A DNA stretch of 64,000 bases. Source: Corynebacterium auriscanis (GTDB lineage Bacteria; Actinomycetota; Actinomycetes; Mycobacteriales; Mycobacteriaceae). Under the pieces are notes generated by a model. The model was not told the DNA's origin. It searched no databases and was given only the letters and a program-made list of their open reading frames with translations. Every line of letters starts with the position of its first letter. The stretch's first letter is position 1. Position numbers and translations under genes: made by a program. Below, piece after piece: positions 1 to 9,265 of this stretch. The DNA lies in contig NZ_CP047046.1 of assembly GCF_030408435.1 (NCBI RefSeq), positions 2,524,572 through 2,588,571 on the forward strand, given 5' to 3'.

Positions 1-137
1 AAATAACGAGGAAGAACCTAGCCGGGGAAAGGGCCAGGCCCGCAGCTAATAACGAGGGAGAGTCGGGGCCCCCGGGATATGGGCAAGGGCACACCGCGAC
101 CACGGCCCGTGGGGGGGAGGATTGGCGAAGCCAGGCT

Positions 138-203
138 GCCCCAGGCCTAGCGGTTAAGCTGCCCCGGGCCTAGTAGCTCAAATGCCCCAGGCCTAGCGGT
201 TAA
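138..203. repeat. 23-bp tandem repeat spanning the stop codon of the first surface gene
   Basis: Three copies of a 23-bp unit start at 138, 161 and 184, each with the core GCCCCRGGCCTAG. The rightmost copy contains the real stop codon of the 774-residue surface protein (complement of cta at 193-195); the other two repeat the stop-codon context at 170-172 and 147-149. Bases 1-137 carry no gene that I can support; a shorter direct repeat (AATAACGAGG) occurs at about 3 and 48. Confidence 0.8.
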
Positions 204-2517
204 ACTGGTTGAAAAGGCCCACAACCAGGGCGATCAAACCGCTCAACCCCAGGCCGCCCAGGATCCAGGCCAGCAAGGTCTTGTTGTCGACCTTTGAGGA
301 GCCCTGGGAATCCGAACCCTGTGAGCCCTCGCCCAAGGAATCCGAACCCGGCGCGCCCGACAAATCGGATCCTCCGGGTTGAGGCGCGGGTGGGGTGGTT
401 TCCTCGATCACAATATCCACCGCAGAAACCGCCACCGTGGTCTTGCCCGATTGGGAAGGCAGCACCTGGATATCGTCGTCTTCTACACCGGAGTAGACTG
501 CGTAAACTTCTTGATCTCCCGCGCCACTGAAGGTGTGCGTAATAGTCGCCTGAATCTTGCCATCGACTGCTTGCGCCGGAGCGACTCCCACCAAGCGGCC
601 TGCCACGAAGAAGGAAACCGTTCCACGATCCAACGCGCCTGCCGGGGCATCTTCAGCGTTAATTGTCGCAGTGAGCTTCGCTTCCTTACCGTGTTCCGCG
701 GTGGGGTTGACCACGAGGTCGACTTCGGTGGCGAACTGGCTCTTATCAGCGACCTTGATGTCCACAGCGGCGGATTCGGAACCCGCATATTGAACGCTAT
801 CAACATCCTCACCGTAGAAATGCGCCGTGACCTTGTTCTCACCGGGTGCGAGCTTCGTCTCCAGCGTTGCTACACCCTTTTCATCCGTTACAACCGGTTC
901 ACCATGATCCAATCCATTGACCCGGAATTGAATCTTCTGCCCGGCGAGGGGCGTTTTGTCCTCACCAAACGTTAGCGTGGATGTGAGCTTTGCTACCTCA
1001 CCGTGTGCGAGCTCCGTAGCTGAGGCTTCCAACGTGGTCTGGGTCTGTTGCTGCCCATTAACATCCACGGTTACCGGCGCCGACTCGGATTCCAAGTAGC
1101 GCTTCGCCACGGATTCATCGATGACCTCAGAGAACTTCGCGGTATACGAATAGCTCTTGCCGGTGGCTTCCTCCGCAGACACCTTATCCACGAAGCTAGC
1201 CCGGCCATTCTTTACGGCCACTGGCTTTCCGATTGCCTCGCCATCGCGATAGAACTGTACGGCGCCGCTGGCTGGCAGCGCAGAACTATCCGTAGCATCA
1301 ACGGAGGCATTCAGAACCACCGGAAGGTGTGCATCCTCAACCGCCGCAACCCAGGTGGTCAACGTGGTCGCCGTAGCAACGTCCGTGAGTGGTATGGGGT
1401 TCACGGTCACCCGCATTGTCTCGGAATCTGAGGAAGGCAGAATGCGAGAATCCACGCCCTTAAAGCGGGCGGTGACGTTGTACTTCTTCGGCTCGCGATC
1501 ATCCAATTGCGGGAACGTGTGGGTAAGAACCGCTAGACCGGATTCATCGGGATTAACCTCCCCGATTGACTTCCCATCGACGAAGAATTCCACCTTGCCC
1601 TGGGACAGCAATTGGCTGTTCCCAGCGGTGGTGGTCACCTGTGCCTGCAACTTCGTATCAGTTTCGCCGGTAATGATATCCAATTCGGTCTTTGAAAGAG
1701 CGATATTAGACGATCCAACCACCCGCGTGGTGGTCAGCTTCCCGGCCTCAGGGTTGGTGGGTACGCACCAGTAATCGTCGTCAGCAATGCTATCGTCCTG
1801 GGCGAAAGAGAAGGAGTTGTTGATCCCGCCACGTTCTGCCGGCGCACCTGCTCCACGCAGCCCAACAGACAATTCCTGCCCAGCCACATTGGTCGCAACT
1901 AGCTTTAGGGTCAGCGAAGGAAGCGTGAACTTGGACTTTGCCTTGATGCGCAACCCAGCCGCGGGGCTATTGATAGCGGCATTCGGTCCATTATTTACGG
2001 TGTGACCGCCATCCACACGGACGATGTGACCATTGGGATCCGGATTTCCTTCTTCATCGATCACCGTTGCAACCGGAGCTGCAGCGCCAGGCATCAACCC
2101 GGTAGCCGCGCCCAGGGTGGCACTGGCGACCTTTACACCCTCTGGCACAACAATGTCGTACTTCAATCGACCGATATCCGAAGCGCCGAAGAACGCTACC
2201 GAATTGTCTTTCAAGCTCATCTGACTAGGGGCAATTGTCACTTCGAACTGTCCGTTTGGTGCGGCCTGCTCGGGGTAGGTCACCTTGAAATCATTGGGCG
2301 TGAACTGCAGGACCGAATCACTGAGGGTTTTCGGACTCGGGCCGATAACACGGGTGTACTCAGTACCCACACAATCGTGGGTAACGGCAATGGTCTTGTT
2401 CTGCACCTTCGTGTCCTGCGCCTGCGCCACACCCATGGTGGAAGCCGTGACGGAGAGACACACAACAACAGCTAGGGAGTTACGCCGGTACGCAGGCGTG
2501 TTCTTTTTAACTCGCAT
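193..2517 (-). CDS. Secreted Ig-like repeat surface protein with C-terminal membrane anchor
   Basis: A 774-residue exported protein. Residues 1-34 are a Sec signal peptide (basic start, hydrophobic core, AQAQ cleavage region). A roughly 215-residue N-terminal domain follows with two cysteines (HDCVGTEY and DDYWCVP) and the segment NGPNAAINS, then about four bacterial Ig-like repeats (residues 260-700) with VxFxVDGxxxG strands typical of Big_3-type folds, a Pro/Ser/Gly linker, and a terminal transmembrane helix (about 748-770) with a short tail FNQFNR. There is no LPxTG motif, so anchoring is by the helix rather than by sortase. It lies 50 bp downstream of a paralogue in the same direction and is probably co-transcribed. 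Function is unknown; surface adhesion or envelope architecture is only an inference. Confidence 0.85.
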   Translation of the reverse strand: MRVKKNTPAYRRNSLAVVVCLSVTASTMGVAQAQDTKVQNKTIAVTHDCVGTEYTRVIGPSPKTLSDSVLQFTPNDFKVTYPEQAAPNGQFEVTIAPSQMSLKDNSVAFFGASDIGRLKYDIVVPEGVKVASATLGAATGLMPGAAAPVATVIDEEGNPDPNGHIVRVDGGHTVNNGPNAAINSPAAGLRIKAKSKFTLPSLTLKLVATNVAGQELSVGLRGAGAPAERGGINNSFSFAQDDSIADDDYWCVPTNPEAGKLTTTRVVGSSNIALSKTELDIITGETDTKLQAQVTTTAGNSQLLSQGKVEFFVDGKSIGEVNPDESGLAVLTHTFPQLDDREPKKYNVTARFKGVDSRILPSSDSETMRVTVNPIPLTDVATATTLTTWVAAVEDAHLPVVLNASVDATDSSALPASGAVQFYRDGEAIGKPVAVKNGRASFVDKVSAEEATGKSYSYTAKFSEVIDESVAKRYLESESAPVTVDVNGQQQTQTTLEASATELAHGEVAKLTSTLTFGEDKTPLAGQKIQFRVNGLDHGEPVVTDEKGVATLETKLAPGENKVTAHFYGEDVDSVQYAGSESAAVDIKVADKSQFATEVDLVVNPTAEHGKEAKLTATINAEDAPAGALDRGTVSFFVAGRLVGVAPAQAVDGKIQATITHTFSGAGDQEVYAVYSGVEDDDIQVLPSQSGKTTVAVSAVDIVIEETTPPAPQPGGSDLSGAPGSDSLGEGSQGSDSQGSSKVDNKTLLAWILGGLGLSGLIALVVGLFNQFNR

Positions 2518-2567
2518 GGGAATTCTGTCCTTTTCAGTGATGATGGATATGTGGAGGATGTAACTAC

Positions 2568-5033
2568 TTAGCTCTTTGCTGCCCCGCCACCGGCGAATAG
2601 CTTCTTAAAGAAGTTGGCCAAGAAGTCGATGATTTGTTGGAAGAATCCCTTGGCGGATCCCGTAGAAGAACCTGTCCCGTCATTGGGCGACGGCATGCTG
2701 CTGCTCGAACCGGGCTTTGGTTCCACGTGCACATCGCCGTCTGGGTTTGGCCCCTGCGACTCCCCCACCACCGTGAACTGCTTCTCTGCCTCACTGAGCT
2801 TGGTGCCCTCGGAATCAAACAGGGTTGCTACCAAGATCTTGGTTGGCTCTTTCGCGCTGTTCCACGTCACATTCATATCCGCCACACCATGCACCACGGG
2901 AATCCGAACGGGCTGGCCGTCCTTCTCCACCTTGCTGCCGTTACTGGTCAGCTCTAGGTAACCGTTGATTCGCTTCATATCTGCATCGGCATTCTCTGGG
3001 CGAGCTTCAAAACGCACCGGAAGAGCCTCACCAGCTTTCACTTCCTGCGTAGCAGACGTCAGCTCAGAATTGATGGCACCCACATCGGCATTAGCTACCA
3101 CGGTCACGGGGTGCGTAGCGCGGGCGGAAACCTTGCTTTCCCCCTCGCGGATGAACTCGGCTCGAATGGTGGACTGGCCCATCAAATCCGCTGGGATATC
3201 GATCGTGGCACGCGCCTTCCCCTCTTCAACGGCGATATCGCGGGCCACAAGGGCGTCGCCAACAAAAATGCGAACCTTGCCGTTGGCTGCTGGGATAACG
3301 GTGAAATCGTACGAGTACTGCGCCCCCGCATAAACGTTAGCCTCACCTGTGAGAGTGGCCTGGGCGGTGGACGATGCGGCGACGACGGTGACGGTCATCT
3401 GCTCCTCCGCCCGCGTTTGCTCAGAATCTGCGGCAGGCACGTAGGTGGCCTTTAAGGTGATATCGCCCGTACGCGTGAAAACATGTTCGACCTTCGCAAC
3501 CCCATCGGTTACCGGGGCGGTCTTGCGCTGGCCATCAACGATGAAGTGGACCACACCCTTCGTGTCGGTGGTGTTCGGGGCAGGGGTCACGGTCGCCGTC
3601 AGCTCCCGCTTGTCCCCAACCTTAATCCCGTCCAATTGGCCGTTGATCGTCAGTCCGGTGCGGTCTGCAGCTTCCACCTGAATCTTAGTTTCAGCTGGTG
3701 GGGCGGTTGTTGGACTATTACTCGACGCCTCCAGGGCGGCCTTGATCGTTACCTCCCCTGGGGTGGAAAACGTGAATCGGGCGCGGGCCTGGCCACCGTC
3801 CGTGACGGGGATGCGACGCTCTTGACCATCACTCGTAGTGATAGCGACCTGTCCCTTGGCCCCAGCGGGGGTGTTCACCGCGACCTCAACCGCTTTCTGC
3901 GCGGTGGCAATTTGCGGGGCAGTTATTTCCAGCTTGCCTTGCAGCTGAACTGGGGTAACCGTGAGTTCCGCCTGCGAAGAGGCGAATTCCTTCGGCACAG
4001 CAGGTTCGAAAACGGCTGTGACTGGGGTGTCCTTGGCCTCGTCGAAGGTGAGGTTGGCGGTGGCCTGTCCGGTCTGCGGATCCACATCCGCGACCACGCT
4101 GTTGGTACCAGCCGTGAAGCGGACTTTACCCGCTGCACCTGGGGTGACCTTCGCCGTGAAAGCTGCGGGTCGGCCGACCAGAATCTGCTCTGGTTGGGTG
4201 AGCTCAGTTTGAGTTGGAGTTGCCGGTATTGCGGCCACGTTGATGGTCAGCAAGTTGTCAGCATCCCCCGCGGGCACGCAGCCAGCGGATGCCCACGCAG
4301 TTCCTATTAGTGGGGCATTCGCGGTGGCCAGCACGGTGATGGCATCTGCCGGGTTACCCAGGGTCGCGGCTGCGCCCTTGGTACGCAGGCCAACCGTGGC
4401 TGTACCAGGGGCCGTTGCTTTGAAACGCAGTGTGACCTCGGGGAACTGCAGATCGATCGATTTCTTGTTTCGCAGGTCCATTCCTAGGCCCGCGTGGGAA
4501 TTGGTGGCGCTGTTGGGGCCATTTCCCGTGGTGTTATGCCCGGCATCTGTGAAGCGGAGGATGGTTCCCTGTGGGTCCTCCTTGCCTTGTTCATTGACGG
4601 TGATGATCTTGGCGCCGTCAATAGGCAGATTGCCGCCCTTGAGGTCGAAGCTTTCCAGTTGCAGATTGGTTGGACGAACGAGGTCCATCTTTAACCTCGA
4701 GGCCTGCTGCAGGCTTACTCCGCTAGGCAGGGAGCTCATGTCGATACTGATGGGGTCGATCTTCACCTTGACCTCGAAGGCTTCCCCTTCTTTAACGTCT
4801 TGGGGAGAGGTGATTGCGACCTTAACCGGGTCCGTCAATGCAATTTCTTGTGCCCCCACGAGCGGCAAGTCACTGGTCTTGCATTTTGCCGTGATGGTCT
4901 TGTTCGTTGTTTGTGCTTCTTGGGCGACAGTTGAGGGGACAACGGTCATTGCGGTAGCGGAGCCAAGAGCTACCGCAATCGCCAGAGCGGGACGCAGGGA
5001 CCCACGATGAATTTTAGATGTGAGCGAAGGCAT
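2568..5033 (-). CDS. Secreted Ig-like repeat surface protein with amphipathic C-terminus
   Basis: An 821-residue exported protein and paralogue of its downstream neighbour. Signal peptide about residues 1-38, then an N-terminal domain with cysteines (KCKTSD, AGCVP) and NGPNSATNS matching the same segment in the neighbour, then Ig-like repeats from about 265 to 745 (repeated xGxVxFxVDG strands), an acidic/Ser linker, and a distinct ending: KGFFQQIIDFLANFFKKLF, an amphipathic basic helix instead of a classic transmembrane anchor. No sortase signal. Start ATG is preceded by AGAAAG. Both the paired arrangement and the shared N-terminal domain point to gene duplication. Role unknown; association with the mycolate outer membrane through the amphipathic helix is conceivable but unproven. 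Confidence 0.85.
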   Translation of the reverse strand: MPSLTSKIHRGSLRPALAIAVALGSATAMTVVPSTVAQEAQTTNKTITAKCKTSDLPLVGAQEIALTDPVKVAITSPQDVKEGEAFEVKVKIDPISIDMSSLPSGVSLQQASRLKMDLVRPTNLQLESFDLKGGNLPIDGAKIITVNEQGKEDPQGTILRFTDAGHNTTGNGPNSATNSHAGLGMDLRNKKSIDLQFPEVTLRFKATAPGTATVGLRTKGAAATLGNPADAITVLATANAPLIGTAWASAGCVPAGDADNLLTINVAAIPATPTQTELTQPEQILVGRPAAFTAKVTPGAAGKVRFTAGTNSVVADVDPQTGQATANLTFDEAKDTPVTAVFEPAVPKEFASSQAELTVTPVQLQGKLEITAPQIATAQKAVEVAVNTPAGAKGQVAITTSDGQERRIPVTDGGQARARFTFSTPGEVTIKAALEASSNSPTTAPPAETKIQVEAADRTGLTINGQLDGIKVGDKRELTATVTPAPNTTDTKGVVHFIVDGQRKTAPVTDGVAKVEHVFTRTGDITLKATYVPAADSEQTRAEEQMTVTVVAASSTAQATLTGEANVYAGAQYSYDFTVIPAANGKVRIFVGDALVARDIAVEEGKARATIDIPADLMGQSTIRAEFIREGESKVSARATHPVTVVANADVGAINSELTSATQEVKAGEALPVRFEARPENADADMKRINGYLELTSNGSKVEKDGQPVRIPVVHGVADMNVTWNSAKEPTKILVATLFDSEGTKLSEAEKQFTVVGESQGPNPDGDVHVEPKPGSSSSMPSPNDGTGSSTGSAKGFFQQIIDFLANFFKKLFAGGGAAKS

Positions 5034-5630
5034 CTCGAGTCTTTCTAGGAAGGGAGATCTGTGGAGAATTCAGAGGTACGAACTGCCTTGGGAACCCTAG
5101 AGATTTTCCAGCAGAAGGTTAGGATTTGGATCTGAAAGTACCTGCGGAAGTTCGTTGCATTGTTTGCCTCATTCTGCGACACCGCGGGGACGGAGTATAT
5201 TGGATTTCCGTTTGTTGAATGTAGCTTTTTACAATGCTGAAACATAGAGTAAACCATTAGCGCGCGTGGTGCCGGGCAAGCGAGAATAGTTTGTAAACCA
5301 GCAGAAAAACCGGGCATTTTTCCTACAGAGCGAGACGCTAGAACGCTGAACCTACCCCCTGAGGCCACACCCGAATCAAAAGGTTTACCTATGGGGTTTG
5401 TGGCCGCTGAAGGCGCGCATTAATGGCTTCGCGCGGGGCGGTCACGTCCTGGGCGGCTACGCCAGATGGTTCAGCACCCTAGGAGCTCACGCCCCAGGAC
5501 AGTCACGCCAGGTGATTCAGCACCCCAAGGCAATCTCGCCAGGTGATTCACGCAAGGCACTCGACCATTTCCCCTGGACTTCCATACTGTTCCTCCCCAA
5601 ACGAGCCACCACCCCCCCTCAATGCCAGCG
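5034..5630. other. Non-coding region upstream of the surface genes
   Basis: About 600 bp without a convincing reading frame. It should hold the promoter of the minus-strand surface-protein pair. A 20-bp direct repeat (core CGCCAGRTGRTTCA) occurs at 5460-5479 and 5506-5525, with a partial third copy at 5537-5553. A lone TCATTCTGCG near 5170 resembles the half-site that makes up the array further right. Confidence 0.6.
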
Positions 5631-6098
5631 AAGCAGAACGAAACGACCAAAACACACACCGAAACGCGCATCTCACTCTGCTTCGCGAACGCATGCCGAA
5701 TAAGCAGAACAAAACACACCCCAACCGCGCATCTCATTCTGCAACATCGACATGCACACTTCCCCAAGGCCACCTCATGCACCCCCATGTGCGAAAAGCA
5801 GAATGAAACGACCAAAACACACCCCGAAACGCGCATCTCATTCTGCCTCGCGAACACATGCCGAATAAGCAGAACGAAACACACGCCGAAACGCGCATCT
5901 CACTCTGCTTCACGAACACATGCCGAATAAGCAGAACGAAACACACGCCGAAACGCGCATCTCACTCTGCTTCACGAACACATGCCGAATAAGCAGAACG
6001 AAACACACCCCAACCGCACATCTCATTCTGCAACATCGACATGCACACCTCCCCAAGGCCACCCCAGTCGCCCCCATGCGCGAAAAGCAGAATGAAAC
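5631..6098. repeat. Higher-order array of alternating inverted half-sites
   Basis: Seven plus-strand half-sites AAGCAGAAYRAAAC begin at 5631, 5702, 5796, 5867, 5929, 5991 and 6085. Between them lie six minus-strand half-sites, read on the plus strand as CATCTCAYTCTGC, near 5669, 5730, 5834, 5896, 5958 and 6020. Spacings are 71, 94, 71, 62, 62 and 94 bp, so unit types recur in order. The two 62-bp units (5867-5928 and 5929-5990) are identical. The 94-bp units share an extra segment with CATCGACATGCACAC. In the 5796 unit, GCAGAATGA pairs perfectly with TCATTCTGC. Small reading frames across the array only mirror the repeat and are not supported as genes. Confidence 0.9.
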
Positions 6099-6285
6099 GA
6101 CCAAAACACCCGCCACAACACACCGTCACAGAACCGGCCCGCCGCGGCAGATCATCACAGTACGGCCCGCCCCAGCGCAAGATCGAGGTGCACGGAAGCG
6201 CCGGAACCAGGAGCAAGAAGTGGAGCAAACGAAGTGATGGAAAAGTGGCCCCAAGTGGACTTCACGTACAGATGAAACCGTTGAT
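6099..6285. other. Intergenic stretch after the repeat array
   Basis: No gene, RNA or repeat recognised. Reading frames here lack family resemblance and a ribosome binding site. Confidence 0.5.
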
Positions 6286-6322
6286 CTAAAAAGAAAAGGA
6301 GGCCCGCCTCCGGCGGGCTCCT
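6286..6322 (-). terminator. Rho-independent terminator, minus strand
   Basis: GCCCGCC (6302-6308) pairs with GGCGGGC (6312-6318), extended by AGGA/TCCT around one bulged G. On the minus strand the stem is followed directly by a T-rich run (complement of 6286-6296). A second perfect hairpin, GGCGCGGC/GCCGCGCC at 6330-6350, sits just upstream on the minus strand. It could end the exporter transcript, whose stop codon is about 290 bp upstream, or a small RNA from the gap. Confidence 0.75.
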
Positions 6323-6517
6323 GTTCCACGGCGCGGCGTGAAGCCGCGCCGGAGGAGTCAGCGCCCAGTCCGGTGCGAAGTGGAGGCCGATTCCGGGCCC
6401 CACTGCGCAGGGGTTTAAAAGGAGTCCGGAATCCAAGAAAAAGAGCGTTGCCACGAAGGATCCTGGTGCAACGGTGGTGCCACACCACCCAACCCCGGCC
6501 AAACCAGAACAGTGTGG

Positions 6518-6617
6518 CGCCCCGCCGCGTCACCCCGCTATTCCAACCCGTAACCCAGCCACACCCAACCGCTCAGCCACACAGCCACACCGCCCCGCCG
6601 CGTCACCCCGCTATTCC
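6518..6617. repeat. 27-bp direct repeat including the exporter stop codon
   Basis: An identical 27-bp sequence, with core CGTCACCCCGCTATTCC, occurs at 6518-6544 and 6591-6617, 73 bp apart. The second copy contains the stop codon of the MFS exporter (complement of cta at 6611-6613). Confidence 0.85.
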
Positions 6618-8113
6618 GCCCCGTGACTAACCGTGTGCGGCTCATGGTGCCGCACATCAATCCGCACTATCAACGTGAAAACGAACAGCACAACGGAAGC
6701 CACCGCGGCCACCATAAACGCAATATGGATGCCACTTTCCAGCACGTCCGCGGCGGGCTTCCCCGGATCAGACTTCGCCGCCACGCCCGCCCCCACAGTC
6801 ATCAGCGCAATGAAAACCGCGGTACCCGCACCGCCCGCCACCTGCTGCAACGTGTTGAGGATGGCCTGCCCGTGCGAGGCGATCTCGTCACGCACAGCCG
6901 CCAGCGCATTAGACATCAGCGGTGTGAACAGCAGCGCCAGCCCCAAGTGCAGCACCAGAGACAGGACAATCAGCTGCACTTGGTAGCTCAGATGGTCATC
7001 GCTGATCCACCCGAACAACGCATGCGTTTGCCGGAACAGCGCCAGCCCCAGCAGGGAAACCGCCAACAGGAAAGACCCCGGAATGATGAGCGGCCGAGCC
7101 CCCTTCGAATCGTATAACCGCCCCACCATGGGGCCCATCAACCCCATCAACAAGCCGCCCGGCAAAGTCACCAAACCGGTCGCGACCTGGGACAATCCTA
7201 GGACCTGCTGCGCGAAGATCGGCATGAGGATAATGAAACCAAAAAGCATGAAGAAGCTGAACAACATCATCGTCATGCTCAGCGTGTACTCCCGCACACC
7301 CAGCGGTTCCAGATTAAGAAGCGGTTCCCGGGACGATTCCTGGTTGCGGAATTCGCGGCCGAGGAGCGCTTGGCGTCGGAAAAAGAAAAACAGCCCCACC
7401 AAACCCAACAGCAACCAAAGCAACCGGCCGACCGGCAGCCCCTCCGCGAGCTGGGAAAACCCCGCCAATCCATACAACGTGGCCGAAAAGCCCAGCGCCG
7501 CCAACAGAACCGACGGCACATCCAGGTAGGGCTTGGTTGGCTCTTCGAAGTTTTTCACCAAAGCCACACCGACGCCCAGCGCCACCAGCACCAACGGAAT
7601 CATGAGGCCGAAGATCCACCGCCAGCTAAGTGTTTGCAAAACGATACCCGAGAAGGTGGGACCCAATGCCGGGGCCACCGCGATGACGACGGTGACGTAG
7701 CCGAGGACGGAACCGCGACGTTCGACGGGGATGAGGCGCATGATGGTTGTCATCAATAACGGGATGACCAGAGCAGTTCCCGTGGCCTGAATGATGCGGG
7801 CCACAAGAAGGATGGGGAAGATCGGCGCAAATGTGGCTAGGACCGTGCCCGCCAGAAACGCGACGAGCGCGGCAATGTAGATGGCGCGCAACGTGAAGCG
7901 CTGCATGATGTAGCCCGTCATGGGGATGACGGTGGCCATGGTCAACATAAATGACGAGGTCAACCACTGCGCGGTGTCAGCGCTGACCTCGAAGGTGCTC
8001 ATGAGCGCAGGCAGTGCGACCGCCAAGGTGGTCTCGTTGAGAATGACCACGAAAGCAGCGGCGACCAGCACGCCGATGAGGAGCGTGGAGTTAGTTTTCG
8101 GGGCGGTAGTCAT
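6611..8113 (-). CDS. MFS drug exporter, DHA2 (14-helix) family
   Basis: A 500-residue polytopic membrane protein of the major facilitator superfamily, drug:H+ antiporter-2 type. The first helix carries LNETTLAVALPALM, the usual DHA2 motif, followed by TAQWLTSSFMLTMA, a conserved LLVARIIQATGTAL helix, and motif C-like GPTFSGIVLQTLSWRWIF. About 14 hydrophobic segments and the length fit QacA/LmrB-like exporters. Substrate cannot be read from the sequence. It is transcribed alone; the next gene on the same strand, pspA, ends 327 bp upstream. No adjacent TetR or MarR regulator was seen. Confidence 0.88.
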   Translation of the reverse strand: MTTAPKTNSTLLIGVLVAAAFVVILNETTLAVALPALMSTFEVSADTAQWLTSSFMLTMATVIPMTGYIMQRFTLRAIYIAALVAFLAGTVLATFAPIFPILLVARIIQATGTALVIPLLMTTIMRLIPVERRGSVLGYVTVVIAVAPALGPTFSGIVLQTLSWRWIFGLMIPLVLVALGVGVALVKNFEEPTKPYLDVPSVLLAALGFSATLYGLAGFSQLAEGLPVGRLLWLLLGLVGLFFFFRRQALLGREFRNQESSREPLLNLEPLGVREYTLSMTMMLFSFFMLFGFIILMPIFAQQVLGLSQVATGLVTLPGGLLMGLMGPMVGRLYDSKGARPLIIPGSFLLAVSLLGLALFRQTHALFGWISDDHLSYQVQLIVLSLVLHLGLALLFTPLMSNALAAVRDEIASHGQAILNTLQQVAGGAGTAVFIALMTVGAGVAAKSDPGKPAADVLESGIHIAFMVAAVASVVLFVFTLIVRIDVRHHEPHTVSHGAE

Positions 8114-8310
8114 TTGCTAAGCCGTTCAATTGGAAAAGAAACGAGGAAAGAAAACAAGGATAGCTTAGCTATGGATGCAACCCTAATACTGGAAGTGTCG
8201 CCAACGCGGTGCCTCGCACCCTGCCCCAAGGCTGTCCTAGCTGTGACCAGCCCGTGCCACTGGTCTTCGTGCAACACCACGGGCGTTCGACTCCCTTGCC
8301 AGTAGCCGCC
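8114..8310. other. Intergenic leader of the exporter
   Basis: No gene. It contains the exporter leader and an inverted repeat GCCCGTG (8250-8256)/CACGGGC (8278-8284) that may be a weak terminator for pspA. Confidence 0.5.
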
Positions 8311-8455
8311 CTGGGCCTAATCGCCGGCGGCCCCCGCGCCACGGGCATGCCATTCCCCGGTTTGTGTCCGTCCTGGGCCTAGTCACCAGCGGCCCCCGCG
8401 CCACGGGCATGCCATTCCCCGGTTCGCGTCCGACCTACGCCTAGTCGCCAGCGGC
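8311..8455. repeat. 62-bp tandem repeat running into the pspA 3' end
   Basis: Units start at 8311 and 8373, and a partial third at 8435. The third copy contains the real pspA stop (complement of cta at 8441-8443); equivalent cta triplets lie exactly 62 and 124 bp further on at 8379 and 8317. Shared core: GGCCCCCGCGCCACGGGCAT. Confidence 0.88.
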
Positions 8456-9265
8456 CTGTTCTTTGCCGTCCCGCCCCTCAGTGAGTTCGTTGTTCCCACC
8501 CGCGCTCAACTGCCGGTTCGCAGAATCCTTCGTGTCAGACTTGCCAGCGCCCAGCTCCGCACGAATCTGATCAAGGCGCGAGGTTGCCTTCATGTCGTGG
8601 CCAGCTGCGGAGATTTCCTGCATCCGCCCCTGAACAGAACCTTCAACAAGCTCCTGAGATCCCAGGGCATTGGCGTACCGCTGTTCGATCTTCTCGCGCA
8701 CACCATCGAGCGTTGGAACGCTGTCATCAGCTTGGATCCCCTGCATCTCTTGCATAGAGCGAGACGTCATTTCCTGCATCTTCGCCTGATCCGCCTGGCT
8801 ACGCAGCTGGTTGATCTGGGCGAGCTGCTCTTCCAAGCGCGCAGCGGATTGTTTCTGCTGCTGTTCTGCCTGCTTCGCGGCTTCCACGGCACCCGCATGC
8901 AGCTGCTTGGTCTCCTCGAACTGCTGCTCCACGGAAACCAGCTGGGAAGCGAAAACCTCCGCGGTATTATTCAACTCCTGCGCTTTAGCCTGATTGCCCT
9001 CACCCGCAGCCTTATCCGCCTGCTGCAGAGCCATACGCGCGTTATCCTGCAACTTCGCAATATCTTGCTGCAGGCGATGAAGCTTCATCTCCAGCTGGTT
9101 GCGGTTACCAATGACGGCGGCTGCCCGCTCAGTGATCTCCTGATGTTGCCGCTTAGAAGCCTCCGTGGCCTGCTGAATCTGCACATGAGGATCCGCGTTT
9201 TCTTCAATCTTTGTATCCATCGATTGCATCAGATACTTCCAACCTTTGGAAAACGGATTAGCCAT
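8441..9265 (-). CDS. pspA: PspA/IM30 family phage-shock protein
   Basis: A 274-residue, almost entirely helical coiled-coil protein of the PspA/IM30/Vipp1 family. These are peripheral inner-membrane proteins that oligomerise and protect membrane integrity under envelope stress. The N-terminus MANPFSKGWKYLMQSMDTKIEENADPH.. is the family hallmark amphipathic helix followed by long heptad regions (Q- and A-rich, residues 35-190). Start chosen at ATG 9265 because GGGAG stands 8 bp upstream and family members begin MANPFSKG; a longer frame to 9295 lacks support. The C-terminal tail after about residue 225 is Gly/Asp/Lys-rich and probably disordered. No pspBC-like partner is adjacent. Confidence 0.92.
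   Translation of the reverse strand: MANPFSKGWKYLMQSMDTKIEENADPHVQIQQATEASKRQHQEITERAAAVIGNRNQLEMKLHRLQQDIAKLQDNARMALQQADKAAGEGNQAKAQELNNTAEVFASQLVSVEQQFEETKQLHAGAVEAAKQAEQQQKQSAARLEEQLAQINQLRSQADQAKMQEMTSRSMQEMQGIQADDSVPTLDGVREKIEQRYANALGSQELVEGSVQGRMQEISAAGHDMKATSRLDQIRAELGAGKSDTKDSANRQLSAGGNNELTEGRDGKEQAAGD

Noticed and set aside
5045..5368. A 107-residue frame upstream of the surface genes
   Set aside because: No family resemblance or ribosome site. The region must hold the promoter of the downstream gene.
5631..6098. Resemblance to a CRISPR array
   Set aside because: Units alternate in orientation, spacing varies among three fixed lengths, and the spacer sequences are themselves repeated. 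No cas gene is near.
5471..6237. Several small cysteine- or threonine-rich reading frames
   Set aside because: They are translations of the repeat units in different frames, mutually overlapping, without ribosome sites.
6330..6610. SRP RNA, RNase P RNA or tmRNA in the gap behind the exporter
   Set aside because: Conserved cores such as GGAAGCAGC or GAGGAAAGTCC are absent on both strands.
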